A stretch of DNA of 64,000 nt from Hyparrhenia diplandra (Eukaryota; Streptophyta; Magnoliopsida; Poales; Poaceae): the NCBI GenBank assembly GCA_015847255.1, contig JADLZK010001932.1, positions 248,001 through 312,000 on the forward strand. Direction: 5' to 3'. Both the position numbers and the translations under genes were made by a program. Numbering within the stretch: the stretch's first letter is position 1; every line of letters starts with the position of its first letter. Of the stretch, positions 1 through 11,503 are shown piece by piece. The notes below the pieces were generated by a model. That model was not told where the DNA came from. It worked only from the letters and a program-made list of their open reading frames with translations, and did no database searches.

Positions 1-525
1 TGGGAGTCGTGCTACCTATCGACTTGATCTATGAGATCCTGATCCGCCTTCCGGCCGAGGAGCTCTGCCGCCTACGTGTCGTCTGCCAGCCGTGGGAGTC
101 CCTTCTCACCGACCCGCAGTTCATCGCCGCTCATTCCACCCGTCACCGACGGCCGCTCTTGGTCGCATGGCCCAGCAGATCATTTCATGATGGTGGCATC
201 CTTTGCCGCATCATAGACCTCTCTGGCCGGGTCATCAAGCAGATCCGCTCGAAGAAAGACGAGTGGCTGATATCCACCCAGTGCAACCTCGCCTGTGTTG
301 CAAAGGGGAACTCCAAGCGCTGCCAGTTGCTCAACCTTGTCACCGGAGAGAGATTTGCGTTGCCTAAAGAATTGTCCCTAGAACACAGGCCGCGGAAGGT
401 CGAGTTCTGGAGTCATAAGGTTTCCTCGACGGGGAGTTCAAGTTGCTTCTGTGATTGATGATAACTGCATTTACTATTACGGATCCCCCTCTGAACAGCT
501 ATGCGAGGTCTGCACACACGGTGGC
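1..525 (+). pseudogene. F-box protein gene, 5' partial and broken
   Basis: Reading from base 9 (a GTG in frame; the true start lies off the left edge or nearby) gives an N-terminal F-box: LPIDLIYEILIRLP, then LCRLRVVCQPWESLL and DPQFIAAH. It continues into an F-box-associated (FBA-like) stretch with IIDLSG and LLNLVTGERFALP. F-box proteins of this kind are substrate receptors of SCF ubiquitin ligases; that is family knowledge. The frame stops at 458, but coding potential resumes: about base 440 shifts to GEFKLL, and from about 459 a third frame reads VIDDNCIYYYGSPSEQLCEV up to 518. Two small frameshifts are therefore needed. The gene ends abruptly where a copia LTR begins at 526, and no C-terminal part is seen beyond the element. 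The same family occurs as a decayed gene at 9534-10820 on the other strand, which suggests a local F-box cluster. The F-box call is firm; the pseudogene call depends on the indels being real. Confidence 0.85.
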
Positions 526-1243
526 TGTTAGAAGATTTGGGCTTTTGGCCCAAATATTCCCAAATATAAATCCCAAAGGCCCATCACACATGCATGATAT
601 GGTGGGGACTTTAGTCCCACATTGCTCAACTAGGAGGAGTGAAGCCAACTTAAATAGGAGAGTAGTCTTCACCTTGTTGAAGCAATTGATGAGAGGAAAA
701 GAGAAGAACACACACGCGCCCGCCTCGAGGGGGCGGGCGAAGGCGCTGGCGCACGACATGCACGTGAATGGTCCTGCCATTCTTCGCCCTCGTTAACTGC
801 GGGTGCGCGGCTTCCTTTTGCTACGCCCCTGCGCTGCCGCCGTCTTCCCCATCCCGCCGCCGGGCGTGCCATCGCCGTCGGGAGAGCAGGCTCAAGCCTA
901 CGTCTCCTCGTGTCCCCGCACGGGGTAGGGGGACGATTAGTTTTTTGGAAGCGCCGCCGCGACCGCGCTCGCTGCTGGACGTCTTCTTCCTCTCCGTCGG
1001 TCTCCATCGCCGGTCTGCTTTGTCTACTTTGGCGCTCCTAGCGCCGACAACCCCAACGTAAGAATGTCTTTCCTCTCCCTTCATTCGTCCCTTTTGTTCT
1101 TGCTATTGCTAGCACTAGATTACCGGCGTTTATCTAGTTTCGTAGTGCTAGTGATGGATCATATATCTCTCATACATGTTGTAGATCTTTTTCTAATTGT
1201 CGGAATTAATTATTGCGTCACTGATTTGCTGTTATTTCCAACA
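526..1243 (+). repeat. 5' LTR of the copia element
   Basis: It starts TGTTAGAAGATTTGGGC and ends ...TTTCCAACA, obeying the 5'-TG...CA-3' rule. Early in it lies the TAGTCCCACATTGCTCAAC-type block common at the start of grass copia LTRs. A TTAAATAGG A/T box near 648-656 is a possible core promoter. The right boundary is less certain than the left, because no primer-binding site marks it. Confidence 0.75.
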
Positions 1244-1261
1244 ATCCAAAAACCTAATAGA

Positions 1262-2015
1262 ATGCAATCAGTCGCAATGAAGAGTTATACTGATGCAATG
1301 AAACCGAGAAGTTCATTGGGGTGAATTTTTAAGAGATGGCGCACGAGGGCACGAGTTGTGGCTCTCGGCTATGGGCATGTTTTGGGTCGTCAGTAACCCT
1401 CCCGCACTACCTCTCGGATCTGAGAAAGAGGTGCAGGAGTTTACTGCGGCTACGACGATTTTCGTCGGATGCGTCCTTAGCGTTCTCGACCGGTTGTGTG
1501 ATGTTTATATGAACATCAAAAGTCGCCTGAATCGGGGAGGCCCTCGATCACAAATACGGGACCTCGGGCCGGGCACGAAGTCGTATGTGATGGAGCAAAG
1601 TACCACGACTTCAAGATGGTTGATAACCGCCCTATCGTGGAACAGGCTCATGAGTTCCAACTTATTGTGAGGGAACTCGAACAGCTTGGACATGTTTTGC
1701 CTGACAAGTTTGTGGCCGGTGGCATCATTGCCAAATTACCTCCATCTTGGAGAAATTTTGCCACATCTACGAAACATAAGAGACAGCAATTCTCAGTTGA
1801 GGATCTGTTGGCCACTCTTGAGGTTGAAGAGAAAGCTCGGGCAAAGGATGCTCCACCAAAAGCTCTGAACGATCCGGTGCCAATGTGATGCAAAGATTTC
1901 GGGCAAGAACAAGCAGAAGCCTAATCAGACTACTCAGTTCAAGAAGAAGAAGATGAACATGGATGAAGTTGTGTGCTTCGTTTGCGGTGAGAATGGGCAC
2001 ATCGCCAAGAAGTGC
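1262..2015 (+). pseudogene. copia gag (nucleocapsid-like) remnant
   Basis: Gag packages element RNA into virus-like particles. The likely start is the ATG at 1262 (MQSVAMKSYTDAMKP), which matches the usual copia gag opening. A frameshift follows near 1308. Further gag pieces read LWLSAMGMFWVV (about 1360) and, in the next frame, VEQAHEFQLIVRELEQLG and LPPSWRNFATS (about 1635-1770), the classic UBN2-type gag region. A CCHC zinc knuckle, CFVCGENGHIAKKC, lies at 1974-2015. At least three frame changes are needed across the region, so no full-length product can be made from this sequence. Confidence 0.88.
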
Positions 2016-2124
2016 AAGAACCGCAAGGGAAAGAAGAATCGTAGGGCAGAAAAACGCCAACGTGACTATTGGTGATCCTAGCGGATCCGGATGCGGTAAT
2101 CCCTTACCTAGTGTATTTTTCGTA

Positions 2125-3230
2125 TTTCAATCTAATGATTGGTGGATAGATAGGTGCCAATATTCACGTTTGTACCGATATCTCTATGTTTTCATCTTAC
2201 CGGGCAGCCGGAGGTTCATCCGTCATGATGGGGAGCGGCTCGCATGCTTCGTTCTTGGTGTTGGTTGGTCGATCTGAAGTTCACCGGGGAAGATCGGCGT
2301 CTCAAGAACGTTCAGCATGCGCCCTCAATAAAGAAGAACCTCGTTAGCGGATCCCTCTTGTGTCGAGATGGGTTCAAGCTGGTATTTGAGTCCAATAAAG
2401 TAGTCATTTCGAGGTATGGCCAATTCATTGGCAAAGGCTATGACAGCGGAGGCTTGTTCCGCTTTTCACTCTCCGATTTCTGTAATAAAGTCGTGAACCA
2501 TGTGTGTGATTCAAACGATTCTGTGGCTAATATATGGCATTCACGTTTGTGTCACGTTAATTTTGGTTGCATGACTCGTTTATCCAGTATGAATTTAATT
2601 CCGAATTTTCCTAATGTCAAAGGCTCTAAATGTCAAGCGTGTGTGCAAGCAAAGCAACCTCGTAAGCCACACAAGGCTGTAGACGAGAGGCGCACAACAT
2701 TATTAGAGCTCATACATTCTGATATCTGTGAAATGAATGGTGTGTTGACAAAAGGAGGAAAAAGATACTTTATGACCTTTATTGATGATGCAACTAAGTA
2801 TTGCTATGTGTTTCTACTGAAAACTAAAAGATGAGGCGTTTGAGTGCTTTAAGACTTATAAAGCTGAGGTTAGAATCAACTAGAAAAGAAAATAAAACGC
2901 GAGTTAGGTCCGATCGCGGTGGGGAGTATTTTTCAAATGAGTTTGATCTTTTTCGTGCGCGGAGAATGGAATAATTCATGAGCGGACACCTCCACATTCA
3001 CCTCAATCTAATGGGGTTGCCGAAAGAAAGAACCGGACGCTAATAGACTTGGTGAATGCCATGTTGGGAACGTCCGGTATGGCTAAGGCATGGTGGGGGG
3101 AGGCTGTGTTAACAGCATGTCATGTTCTAAATAGAGTTCCTACTAAAAATAGTGATGTGACTCCGTACGAAGGATGGAAAGGAAGAAAACCATCTCTCCA
3201 TTACTTGCGCACTTGGGGCTGTTTGGCCAT
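2125..3230 (+). pseudogene. copia protease-integrase polyprotein remnant
   Basis: The protease site appears as DWWID...GANIH near 2138-2168, with a base missing inside the DTGA motif. From about 2300 to 2832 one open frame holds the GAG-pre-integrase zinc region (HSRLCHVNF, then KCQACVQAKQ, completing an HHCC pattern) and the start of the integrase core with the first catalytic Asp in HSDIC (codon 2721-2723). A frameshift at about 2831 separates this from RSDRGGEYF (second Asp codon 2912-2914) and SPQSNGVAERKNRT (catalytic Glu codon 3022-3024). All three DDE residues are present, spread over more than one frame. Coding ends after LRTWGCLA, where the sequence becomes unrelated. Integrase would insert the cDNA copy; this one is dead. 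Confidence 0.9.
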
Positions 3231-3235
3231 GGGTC

Positions 3236-4210
3236 ATATAAAGTACTTAGTTTGATTTAGCTAATAAAAGCATGGAAAATGTCATGGATTTTTTAAAAAA
3301 ATGCATGCAAAATTTCTTTTGAATACTGCTACAGCATAAAAGGAAATATAATGGAAGAGTTCTCTAGTCTTATCATGTTGCATAAGAATACTACAAACTC
3401 TAGAATGTAGTTGAAAACTTATAAAAATAATAATATGGGCCAAATAGAAATCTTGTTCAGGAGAAATCAAACTACTAAAACTCTGAGTATAGAAGAATGT
3501 TATGGCCCACTCTTAGTAGAAAGTAAAAGTAATCTTGAACTTTTTGCTTTTTAAAACGTAGTCACTTCGCTAATTGATTTAATCTTAATAAGCAACGAAC
3601 CTCATGACAAGCGGGAAATGATTTGCAAAAATGTCGTGAGAACAATGGCTTTAATTTGAATGTGCAGCCACTTCATCATTACTTGATTTTATCTGAATGA
3701 GCTAACAATCTGATAACAGGTGGAGAAGTTTTTTCTGAATGTGCAGCCACTTCATTAATTGCCTGAGTTGCTCCTTGAAAAATAAATGTATGAAATACAT
3801 CATTAGTATAACAAGGTACAAGCATTATTGTCAACAATTAGTGCGCCTAGTTAACTGGAAACACCCTAAAGGAAATAGTAGCACAACTATCCAAATATGC
3901 TTGCACCTGTTTCTTTTTTTATCATAAAGTGGTGATCGAGCACATTGATGCCACTGGATCACTTTCACCTTTCTGGCAACACTATTTTGGTCCTTTTTTC
4001 TGCATTTTATCTTGACACATTTTGACACTGTCTCTAGTAAAGAAAGTTCCATAATCTTTGCCCTTGGTATATCTGTTGCAACTTTCACCTAAAAATTGCA
4101 GGAAGCAGTTGTTCGCCGGAGGAAGAAGCTGAAAACTTAATCCTGAAAGCTGAAGCTATATGAAGGAATGGAGACAGTTTTTTTTTCATGCTCAAGAAGA
4201 TAGAAAACTT
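3236..4210. other. AT-rich non-coding stretch
   Basis: No domain is recognised in any frame. A short intron-exon-like junction sits near 4100 (...ATTGCAG followed by a frame reading EAVVRRRKKLKT and a stop at about 4138). It could be the last exon of a lost gene, but nothing upstream supports it. Confidence 0.4.
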
Positions 4211-4367
4211 GATTCCACCTGTTTGTTATTTGAATCGTATACTCTTGTCCTTACATGGCTTGAACTCGTTATGAATCAGAATGTGCACTGATTGCACCTG
4301 TTTGTTATGGAATCGTATACTCTTGCTCTTACATGGCTTGAACTCGTTATGAATCAGAATGTGCACT
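4211..4367 (+). repeat. Tandem duplication, two units of 79 and 78 bp
   Basis: Unit 1 (4211-4289) and unit 2 (4290-4367) share CACCTGTTTGTTAT and then ACATGGCTTGAACTCGTTAT almost without change. They differ by a few bases, so the duplication is recent compared with its surroundings. Confidence 0.92.
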
Positions 4368-4476
4368 GATTGCAGCTGGATGCTGTTATGGCCTGGAAGA
4401 GGTCTTCAAGGGGCATGCACGGCCACCAGGTCCTCATGGATCACATGCACGCACTGGACCAAGCAGTAGCTAGGCT

Positions 4477-4567
4477 GCTGTTAATAATAAACATCATGCA
4501 GAAGCTAGGCGTTGGTCTTAGCTGTTAATAACAGATATCATGCAGAGGCTAGGCGGCATTGGTCTTA
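4477..4567 (+). repeat. Imperfect tandem duplication, 44 and 47 bp
   Basis: Both units begin GCTGTTAATAA and end TTGGTCTTA, with ATCATGCAGAAGCTAGGC / ATCATGCAGAGGCTAGGC between. It lies 110 bp after the 79-bp tandem pair, so this short stretch has duplicated twice. Confidence 0.85.
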
Positions 4568-4867
4568 TAGATTGTATAAGAAATCATCCAAGAAGAATAG
4601 AAGTTCCCTTGAGGGCTCTATTCTTCGATCGGTGATCTGGCCGGGTTGCCAACCATAATAGATGCATAACAAATATGATAGTGTTTGGTCAATAGTAGCT
4701 TGTGTATGTCCTTGTCCACTAGAAACCTAAGATCATTGAGCTACCTTGATGTCATTGTGAACTTGTGATGGACAATCATCAAACACCTGTTCAGTACACG
4801 CATAAAGCTCTTTTGCCAGTCGTAGCAAAAGGCTTCTCATCAATCACCCCTGAACTGTAACGAGAGA

Positions 4868-5010
4868 GGGAAAATGGAGAGAAAACTTCTTATTTGACAC
4901 CTGAAAAACTTCCTCGTATTTGGCACCCAAGGTTCAATTCTTCCCTATTTGTCCACTCTCCCGCTAGTTTGGACGTCATCTCTAGCGTGAACTGTCATAT
5001 GGACCCACAT
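4868..5010. repeat. Dispersed repeat, also at 19433-19560
   Basis: Shared blocks with 19433-19560 include ATTTGACACC, AAAACTYC and ATTTGGC, followed by a TTCAATTCTT / ACAATTCTTT block. The two copies are diverged. Each lies just before a copy of the A/B duplication (5565 and 19595), so the duplication may have included it. Confidence 0.5.
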
Positions 5011-5246
5011 ACAAAAGATGAAAATGCCCATGTCTCAACATATAGAAAGAAATTGAGAAGTCTATGGGGTGTTTCACACAGGTGAAGATGCTCAGGAGAA
5101 GACGCCTGGCAACCCTCACCGTGATGCGTGGCGTGGTAGCCCTAGGCACGGAGTCTCCGTGCCACCTGCTTACTTTCAACTACTACAAAAAAACATCAGG
5201 AAAAACAAGATAAATTTTGGATACTCTAATAAAACATGGATATCTT

Positions 5247-5372
5247 TAGGGCCTCTTTGGGATGGCTCCAACTCCACGTGGAGCAGCTCCATTCCGAATC
5301 CAGGTGGAGCTAGCTCCAATTGGAGTTGGAGCTATGAAAACGGTGTGTTTGGTTGCCAGCTCCAAAAATGAT
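5247..5372. mobile_element. Possible MITE end with palindromic GGAGCTCC motifs
   Basis: The block begins TTTAGGGCCTCTTTGGGATGG and is full of TGGAGCTxxCTCC / GGAGTTGGAGC alternations, typical of the ends of some grass MITEs. A matching opposite terminus and a target duplication were not found. A G-rich run (5460-5550, GGGAGGCCGG-like) follows. Confidence 0.35.
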
Positions 5373-5564
5373 ATATAGCACAATTCAATGACATGTGGGC
5401 CTATTGTGTCAACCTCATGTATCTCCTTCCTCTGTTTTTGTTTTCCTCTCTCGTCACCCATGAGGGAGGCCGGCGGGGCAGGGTAGGGAAACAGGGCGAT
5501 GGGTAGGGAGGGAGGCCGGTGGGAAGGGGAGACGCGGGAGGAGGGGATGGAGATGTGGACTAAG

Positions 5565-7085
5565 TAGATCGCAGTGTTTAAGACACATAATTCAAAGTTT
5601 TACACCCATTAATTCACCACATGTTTTGATCTCAAATATGTGAAGCCAACAGATGCCACACAGTCTGGCAATGTAGTACTATATCATTTGAATTTATTAA
5701 TGACGGCTATCACTTCATGCTGATTAGCAGAGGCTAAAAGTAACTTGATTCTAAAAATGGATAAACTGTAACACATCAACTAAAATGTATATAGTTCTAA
5801 AAATATTGTAAATTATTGTTGTAAATATTTGTGTATAATAAAAATTGGTGTTGCCCTATTTCTTTGACATATTGAGGCACAGTGGTGATCTTTGCGAGAA
5901 AAACTTGAAATAGAGTTTATTGGATTGTTGTAGCCATTATGTTCAGGGCAATGCAACAGACTAGAGTGATAAATAAGTAATGCTAAAAATGAATAGCCAT
6001 TTAGCAAAAAAAAAATTGCAACACATACAACTACAAATTGGGAAAAGATCTAAGAACAGTAGCTACAAAAAATGGCAAAATTAAATGTATGACAAACATT
6101 ATGAACGTGCAAGAAAAATACACACCAAGAGATTATACTCATCCTTATACTAAGAGAGAGTGGGCCTTATATTTCAGCAAGGAGACTCAGCCTTATACTA
6201 AGAGATTAGTCATCCTTATACTTGAAGAGGAGATTCAGCCATCATCCACATGCATCAACTAACACACTATAAGATCTAAACTTAAATGAATTAACCCTTA
6301 ACTACAAGCAAAATGAAAAAATCTCACCTTGCATCAACTTTATTTGCACCTCACAGTTCTCAGACCTGAGCTCATCAACTATCATCAGACCTGAGTGACC
6401 TGAGCTCATAGACTATCTCCTTGATAGACCAATAATAATATAGATATCTAAAACAACATACATTGTTATTACTGAGAAATAATGTTATTACTTTTGTATG
6501 TTGTGGTCAACACACAACTACATAACATACCTGGTGGGAGTGGGACTGGACTTGTGTATATATTGAAAGGGACTCAATCATTAGTGAATCGTCCTGGCGC
6601 TGAAGATGTTGGATGTTGTTTGCCTTTTGCACCATCAGTCGTGCCGCATATTACTAGAGAATCTTGCAATTTTATTCTAGAATCGAAAAGGAGGAAATTA
6701 AGAACATTGGAGGCTGAACTAAATGGTTGGGCTTATTGATAACTACATACCCCCACATAAATGGCCACTGCACATTCAACATGACCTAATCGAAATCCAT
6801 GAATGGACATACCTGACCCTCTTAGAGTCTGTTTTCACAAGCTCCTTTCAGTCGATTGTCCTTATTAATCGTCTCCATCTCTGCCACAGAGAAGTAGTGC
6901 TCCCTGGTGCTGCCACTTCTTGATATGCTGCTGCTAGCGCCAACTCCAAAAGTTGGCTGCCGTGGTGTGGCAACCCCGGTTTGTGAATGCCTCCAAGTAT
7001 TAGCTTTGCCATGGTTGGGACAGGGGTGGAGTTTTCTACACAGATATGGAGCTGTAGTTCCAGGGCATTTTTGTCCCGGCACTAC
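5565..7085. repeat. Block A1 of a diverged duplication (partner 19965-21443)
   Basis: Collinear matches run from TTTAAGACACATAATTCAAA (partner about 19973) through TTATTGGATTGTTGTAGCC (5918; partner 20238), the CTGACAGTT/CAGACCTGAG region, and GACAGGGGTGGAGTTTTCTA (7019; partner 21379) to TTTTTGTCCCGGCACTA. Divergence includes many small indels, so the duplication is old. It contains exon remnants of the gene annotated at 6580-7520. Confidence 0.82.
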
Positions 7086-7520
7086 AACTGTTGCCACCAA
7101 TGATGCTTATCATGTCAAACTTGTTGGCCAATGTCGGCATGGGTGCCCAACTGCCTGCAACGCTCTGGTCGCAGGTGCTGCTCCCCATGCGGTCGCCGCT
7201 ACTGCTCCCTATGCTCTGGCCGCACCTGTTGCTCATAGTAGAGATGACCATGACGACAAAGATAGTAGGTCGCTGGCCTGTTGTAGCACTTGCCCTCCGA
7301 TAGGGCATACATGGGCATGGAACGACACAGTTATAGGGTACGAATGCTTCTATTGCTACCACCCTCATTGTCCACTGTCCACTGTCCACTGTGTCATGCA
7401 TGCTTGCCGGCGTCATCATGGTCTCCTAGGTTTGGTGAAGACCACAAACTCCCTTGGCGCTGCCCCTCGATCATGCTCAGCTCGTTGCCGCTACCGCCAC
7501 TGTTGTACCATGCATGTGCC
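6580..7520 (-). pseudogene. Decayed copy of the unrecognised gene (copy A)
   Basis: On the minus strand this carries the same coding-like islands as block B. One frame near 6650-6590 reads YAARLMVQKANNIQHLQR, and near 6870-6850 AEMETINKDNRLK. Between 7520 and 7330 lies a degraded match to the 3' half of the 26791-27582 reading frame. Compared with block B the order is compacted, because the long intron-like segment lies beyond the coding islands instead of between them. No frame is continuous. The protein family is not recognised. Conservation of the islands between A and B, above the surrounding sequence, is the reason to call it a gene remnant. Confidence 0.5.
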
Positions 7521-7537
7521 TGTCTACTAAGTATGGG

Positions 7538-7540
<3 letters not shown>

Positions 7541-7577
<37 letters not shown>
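7541..7577 (+). repeat. (GA)18 microsatellite
   Basis: An uninterrupted GA dinucleotide run of about 37 bases, likely length-polymorphic. It lies in the segment between A1 and A2 that block B lacks at the matching place. Confidence 0.97.
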
Positions 7578-7579
<2 letters not shown>

Positions 7580-7867
7580 TCAAGGAAATGCCCCATTTTT
7601 TCATACACAAGGGGCTGCAAAATCTTACATAAGAACAATCCATCCACTAAATGACATGCTGAGTAGAGTCTCCATCATACATGCATCATCTTAGAACTCC
7701 AACTAAAACACAATCCACTGAATTGTTTAGTGCACTGAAAATGTTGGAGGGTGGAGAGGGGTCAAAAACATGTCCCATTTTTTTTTTTTTTCATATTCAA
7801 CGTTATGCAAAATCTTGTACGTGCTACAGACCAAAGTACTGAAGTATCGGTTTGATCTAATGACCAC

Positions 7868-9310
7868 CATACCCTAAGTGTTAGCGGTTGGTAATTAACT
7901 GGACCATTTCTATTTTTGTCAACAACAAGGTATAGCTTCAAGAGAACAGAAGCATGCACGAAAACGTATGAAAAACATTTTTACACTTTTTACAATCTTT
8001 CAAAAACATAAAATTATTGGTGTTACCCTTAGGTTAAAAGCAATCAATACGTAATTCTAAAGAATGTCCAAGCACTAGGATAAATGTATGAACCTATCAA
8101 AGTAAATTAGATACAATTAAATAAAATAAGTTATAAAGAAAAATATATAAAACATGAACTACAATAAACATTCGAAATAAGTTCAAACCTTAGCAAGGAT
8201 AAATATATATATCATTCTCACACATACAAAATCCTACTAGAACACTCGTTAATTGTGAAGTATGCTTCAAGAAATCAAATGGCTAAATGAAGAACTGAAA
8301 TAAGTTACCTTAACAACGATAAATATACATCATTCTCACACATAGAGAATCCTATTAGAACAACTGAAATCATATTATCAAAACTTCCATGGCTATTGTT
8401 GTTGAGGCATATATAAGTTGTTCATCAACAGTTTGATGTGGTTGGTTGTTGTAGTTGTAGTTGTAGTTGTAGTGTGTGTTCCTTTGTGAACCATTGGCGC
8501 ATGAAGCATTCCAACCTACGTACTGCCATCTACTAGCTCTTTTGATTGTGTATGGCATTGACACAAAGCATATTGACCCAAGAACTGGGGAGCTCAGATT
8601 GCTACTGATGATTTAGAGGTGTAGAGAAATAGTAATCCAATGTTACAAAATTGTTTAAAGATATAAGTTCATAAATAAGAAGGCAAAACAGATTGTAATT
8701 AAACATGGATGAAATAGAACCAAGGAGACAAAAAGACATGATTGCCAACATATATAGATCCTGCTGAGCATGAATCTTTGAACCAGCTAGGGACCAAGTG
8801 TCGAATCCATGCATGGAAAACCCATACATTCATATTACATTCCTAAATGATAAATTAACTGCTGATCTTAAGGTCAACATTTCTATAGCAGATCTTAAGG
8901 TCAACATTTCTAATATAGTGAGTAAGCAAATCAAACTGTATAGATAAATTTTTGCCATGTTTTTGTATTATCAATGAATATTTAATTAAAGTGGATATGC
9001 CACTCATCTTATTATGTTTCAAAGACATAATTCACCATATATGTTTGAAAGACATAATTCACCATATGTGTGATGTTAAACATGTGAAGCAACAAACAGA
9101 TGCCACACAGTCTAGCAGTGTCAAATTAATTTGATGTTGAAAAAGAAATGAAAAAATAGTAACACATCATCTAAAATATATATAGTTCTATATGTAAATA
9201 TTGTAACATATTAATTGCAAGTTTCTATGACACTACAATATCAATCTGTGTTTGTCCATATAAACCCCCCACTGCATCCTGTAATATTCATGCATACAAG
9301 TTGTGAATCT
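7868..9310. repeat. Block A2 of the duplication (partner 21478-22628 plus 26390-26615)
   Basis: Collinear with block B2: GTGTTAGCGGTTGGTAA / GTGTTAGTGGTTGGTAA at the start, AGAACAGAAGCATGCACG, TTACACTTAGGTTAAAAGC, GATTGCAACTGATGATTTAG, AAAGACATAATTCACCATAT, and GCATACAAGTTRTGAAT at the end. The A copy is uninterrupted where the B copy holds a gypsy element, so it acts as the empty site that proves the insertion boundaries there. The internal ACATAATTCACCATAT block is tandemly doubled at about 9025-9070. Confidence 0.9.
8448..8472 (+). repeat. (GTAGTT)n short tandem repeat
   Basis: Four copies of a GTAGTT/TTGTAG hexamer. The homologous site in block B (about 22040-22065) is not expanded, so this expansion came after the A/B duplication. 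Confidence 0.85.
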
Positions 9311-9533
9311 AAAATACACTACTAACATCTCAAGCGGAAGTCGCTTCAAAGGGCTAAACTATACTCCCTAATCAACATCTCCTATTGTATATGAGTTCGT
9401 ACCCACTAGTGAATAAGAAGTACCTATAACGTAAACATCAAAGAACACATTTATGTCATAATGAATCTGGTGAAAAGAGGGGAATAAAGGGTATATAAGA
9501 ATACTCACATCATTAGTTCTCAACACTCCAATC

Positions 9534-10820
9534 TTAACAGGGTTTTGTATACAAACAAATTGAAGAGCGGTGCTCTAGCTCCACAACATTTGTGACAGAA
9601 CTCTTCCTTCTTGGGTTATAAATCTGTAATAATTCCATGTCTTCTATATATATGACTAGACTATAGTAATCTTGGACCAAAGTAGAATGCACAAAGGAAA
9701 GCATGTCCAATTGTTCAAATCTTATGCTATACTCCTTGATCCTGTCTCCCTTCGCAATGTCTATCGAAATCCATATGTTCATATTAAGGACTATGCCATT
9801 CAAGCACTCGACAACCAAAGAGTCATTCAGGTCGACCAAGGTAAGCTAAAGTGATATATGCATTGATTGAGGTAGGAGCTGGATGTTAATATATTCCCTT
9901 TTCTAGAAAAAGGTAAGCTTCCATGGCATCGAAGAACCAAGGCCATGAAGCACCTAAAAAAGCATTACCACGAAAGTTGATATTGGGTCCCAAGATAGTC
10001 ATCCCACATTCCTCTATCTCAAGGTCAAATGTAATTATCATGTCTTTCCTGTTAACTCTCCTAGAGAAGGTCAGCTCATAAAAGGCTACCAAAGACTAAA
10101 GGTAGGCACAACCCATCAATGATCACATCAGACCACTTATTGTTCGCAACCTCTATGGAAAGGCCTATATTTCCCTCCACATTATATTGCATGGCCGCTA
10201 TGGTTGAGCTTGAAGACCTCAACCAGTTGATGAATATGACCAAAAGTACTCTTATCAAACCTTCGAATTACGTTGTGCTCACCTTTGCTAGCACTCTGTC
10301 CAAACATATATAAGGCACTGGCCTTCTCCTTTCATGTCTGGGAAGCAATACATTCTTCCAATAGCTACATTCAACAATTTGTTGTTGAAGCTTTCTATAT
10401 TACTAACATGAACAAGGTTTTTGGCCAAGTTGACAACCCAATCACCATAATTTTTAGGAACCTTCTTAAGGTTGGGACCGGATAAATCCATGATTTCCGC
10501 AAGGGTGTAATTATCCTCTTGTTATACTTATAGGAAGCAATAAGAAGTAGCCTTGGATGACATTTGGCATGGGCCATGGTGAACTGTGGATTGAAGAGGA
10601 GGGCTCGCCATGGCCGACACATAGCGTGCCGATGGTAGAGATCCTTGGCCGGGAAGTGCTTTAGGATCTCATAAATAGTGTCTAGGGGAAGAGTACATGT
10701 GTTGGATGTGGCGGCGGGCATCACGCTCCTCTCAAGGCCGGAGTGCATGTCGTACGATGACACCAGAACTAAAACAAAATCATTCTTGAGGATTTTTCTA
10801 TTCTTCCTTGGGACGACCAT
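9534..10820 (-). pseudogene. F-box/FBA protein gene, decayed
   Basis: On the minus strand the frame from 10820 reads an F-box, LPLDTIYEILKHFPAKDLY, then MCRPWRALLFNPQF. Likely starts are the Met codons at about 10748 or 10721, just ahead of the F-box. A frameshift near 10480 leads to IMDLSGPNLKKVPKNYGDW, then IGRMYCFPDM. More frame changes give VEGNIGLSIEVANNKWSD, then MTILGPNINFRGNAFLG, then IWISIDIAKGDRIKEYSIRF and YNPRRKSSVTNVVELE near 9560. This is the order of an F-box followed by a full F-box-associated interaction domain, about 400 residues in all, normal for the family. At least four frame breaks make it a pseudogene as written. It belongs to the same family as the remnant at 1-525 (shared IIDLSG/IMDLSG block). 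Confidence 0.87.
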
Positions 10821-11503
10821 GAAGGCATAGAGATAGGATGCAAAGGGGGCAATAGAAATTGAGGAGGAATCCTCTCCGCAATTAGGAGGGCTCGAAAGTG
10901 TCAGTGCTTACCGGGGTGTGGGGAGTGAAGGAGTCACTGTCTTCACGGTCTAGTGGCTGAGCTAGTCGAAAGCCCTCGTTGCCTTGCCTGAATGATCCTA
11001 AAAATCCCCCCAAGGAGATAATAAAGAACCTAAAGCAAACGGTATCCTACTGCAAGGGTGGTCTTAAGAATCCAAAAGAGGTTGCTCGAAGAGATAGATG
11101 TATCCCAACCTCTATTTCTCTCACGTAAAGCCTTTTTTTACGCGTGGGGAAAAAAGTGACTACGAATTCCTCTTTTTGTTTGTGAATCCTGTTTGTATCC
11201 TTTGAGTGCACGCCCATAAGTAGCTATCAGGATCAGTCCATGTATGGAGCAAATGACTATGGAGTGGCAGAATAGTGGTGGCGAGATTGGGATCCTCCAC
11301 AGGGGTGTCTAGGAATGGGAGAGTGTATTCCTAAAAAAAAAGGAATGGGAGAGTGTATTCCATCACACTCCGAGCTCGAAGGGAAAGTATTCCAACAATT
11401 CCATCACACTCCGAGATCGATGGGAAAGTATTCCAACTAATAAGTGGGTCGTGATGGGCATTCCGGTAGTCGCTTGGCCCCCTTCTTGTTACTTTCTATA
11501 TTC
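10821..11503. other. Non-coding DNA upstream of the F-box pseudogene
   Basis: No gene is seen. It contains two short direct-repeat pairs: AGGAATGGGAGAGTGTATTCC at 11311 and again at 11341, and CATCACACTCCGAG[C/A]TCGA at about 11361 and 11402. They resemble a decayed MITE end but no matching terminus was found. Confidence 0.45.

Larger units (their letters stand above)
526..3235 (+). mobile_element. Ty1-copia LTR retrotransposon, 3'-truncated
   Basis: The element begins with a TGTTAGAAGATTTGGGC LTR end directly after the F-box remnant. It runs through gag, a CCHC knuckle, protease, GAG-pre-integrase and the integrase core, in that order. The order protease, integrase, then (missing) reverse transcriptase is diagnostic of Ty1-copia. 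Integrase coding stops after WGCLA at about 3228, where unrelated AT-rich DNA begins. Reverse transcriptase, RNase H, polypurine tract and 3' LTR are all absent. No tRNA-iMet primer site of the usual TGGTATCAGAGC form is visible after the LTR. Several single-base frameshifts break the reading frame. The element cannot be autonomous. No 3' LTR is left, so no target-site duplication can be checked. Confidence 0.93.

Noticed and set aside
4211..4567. Direct repeats as a possible CRISPR-like array
   Set aside because: Only two units of each kind, without spacers, in a plant nuclear genome. They are simple tandem duplications.
5460..5550. G-rich run as a regulatory G-quadruplex
   Set aside because: Several GGG runs exist, but no gene is near and spacing is irregular. 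Folding cannot be judged from sequence alone.
7375..7400. CCACTGTCCACTGTCCACTG triple repeat
   Set aside because: An 8-bp slippage repeat without further context.
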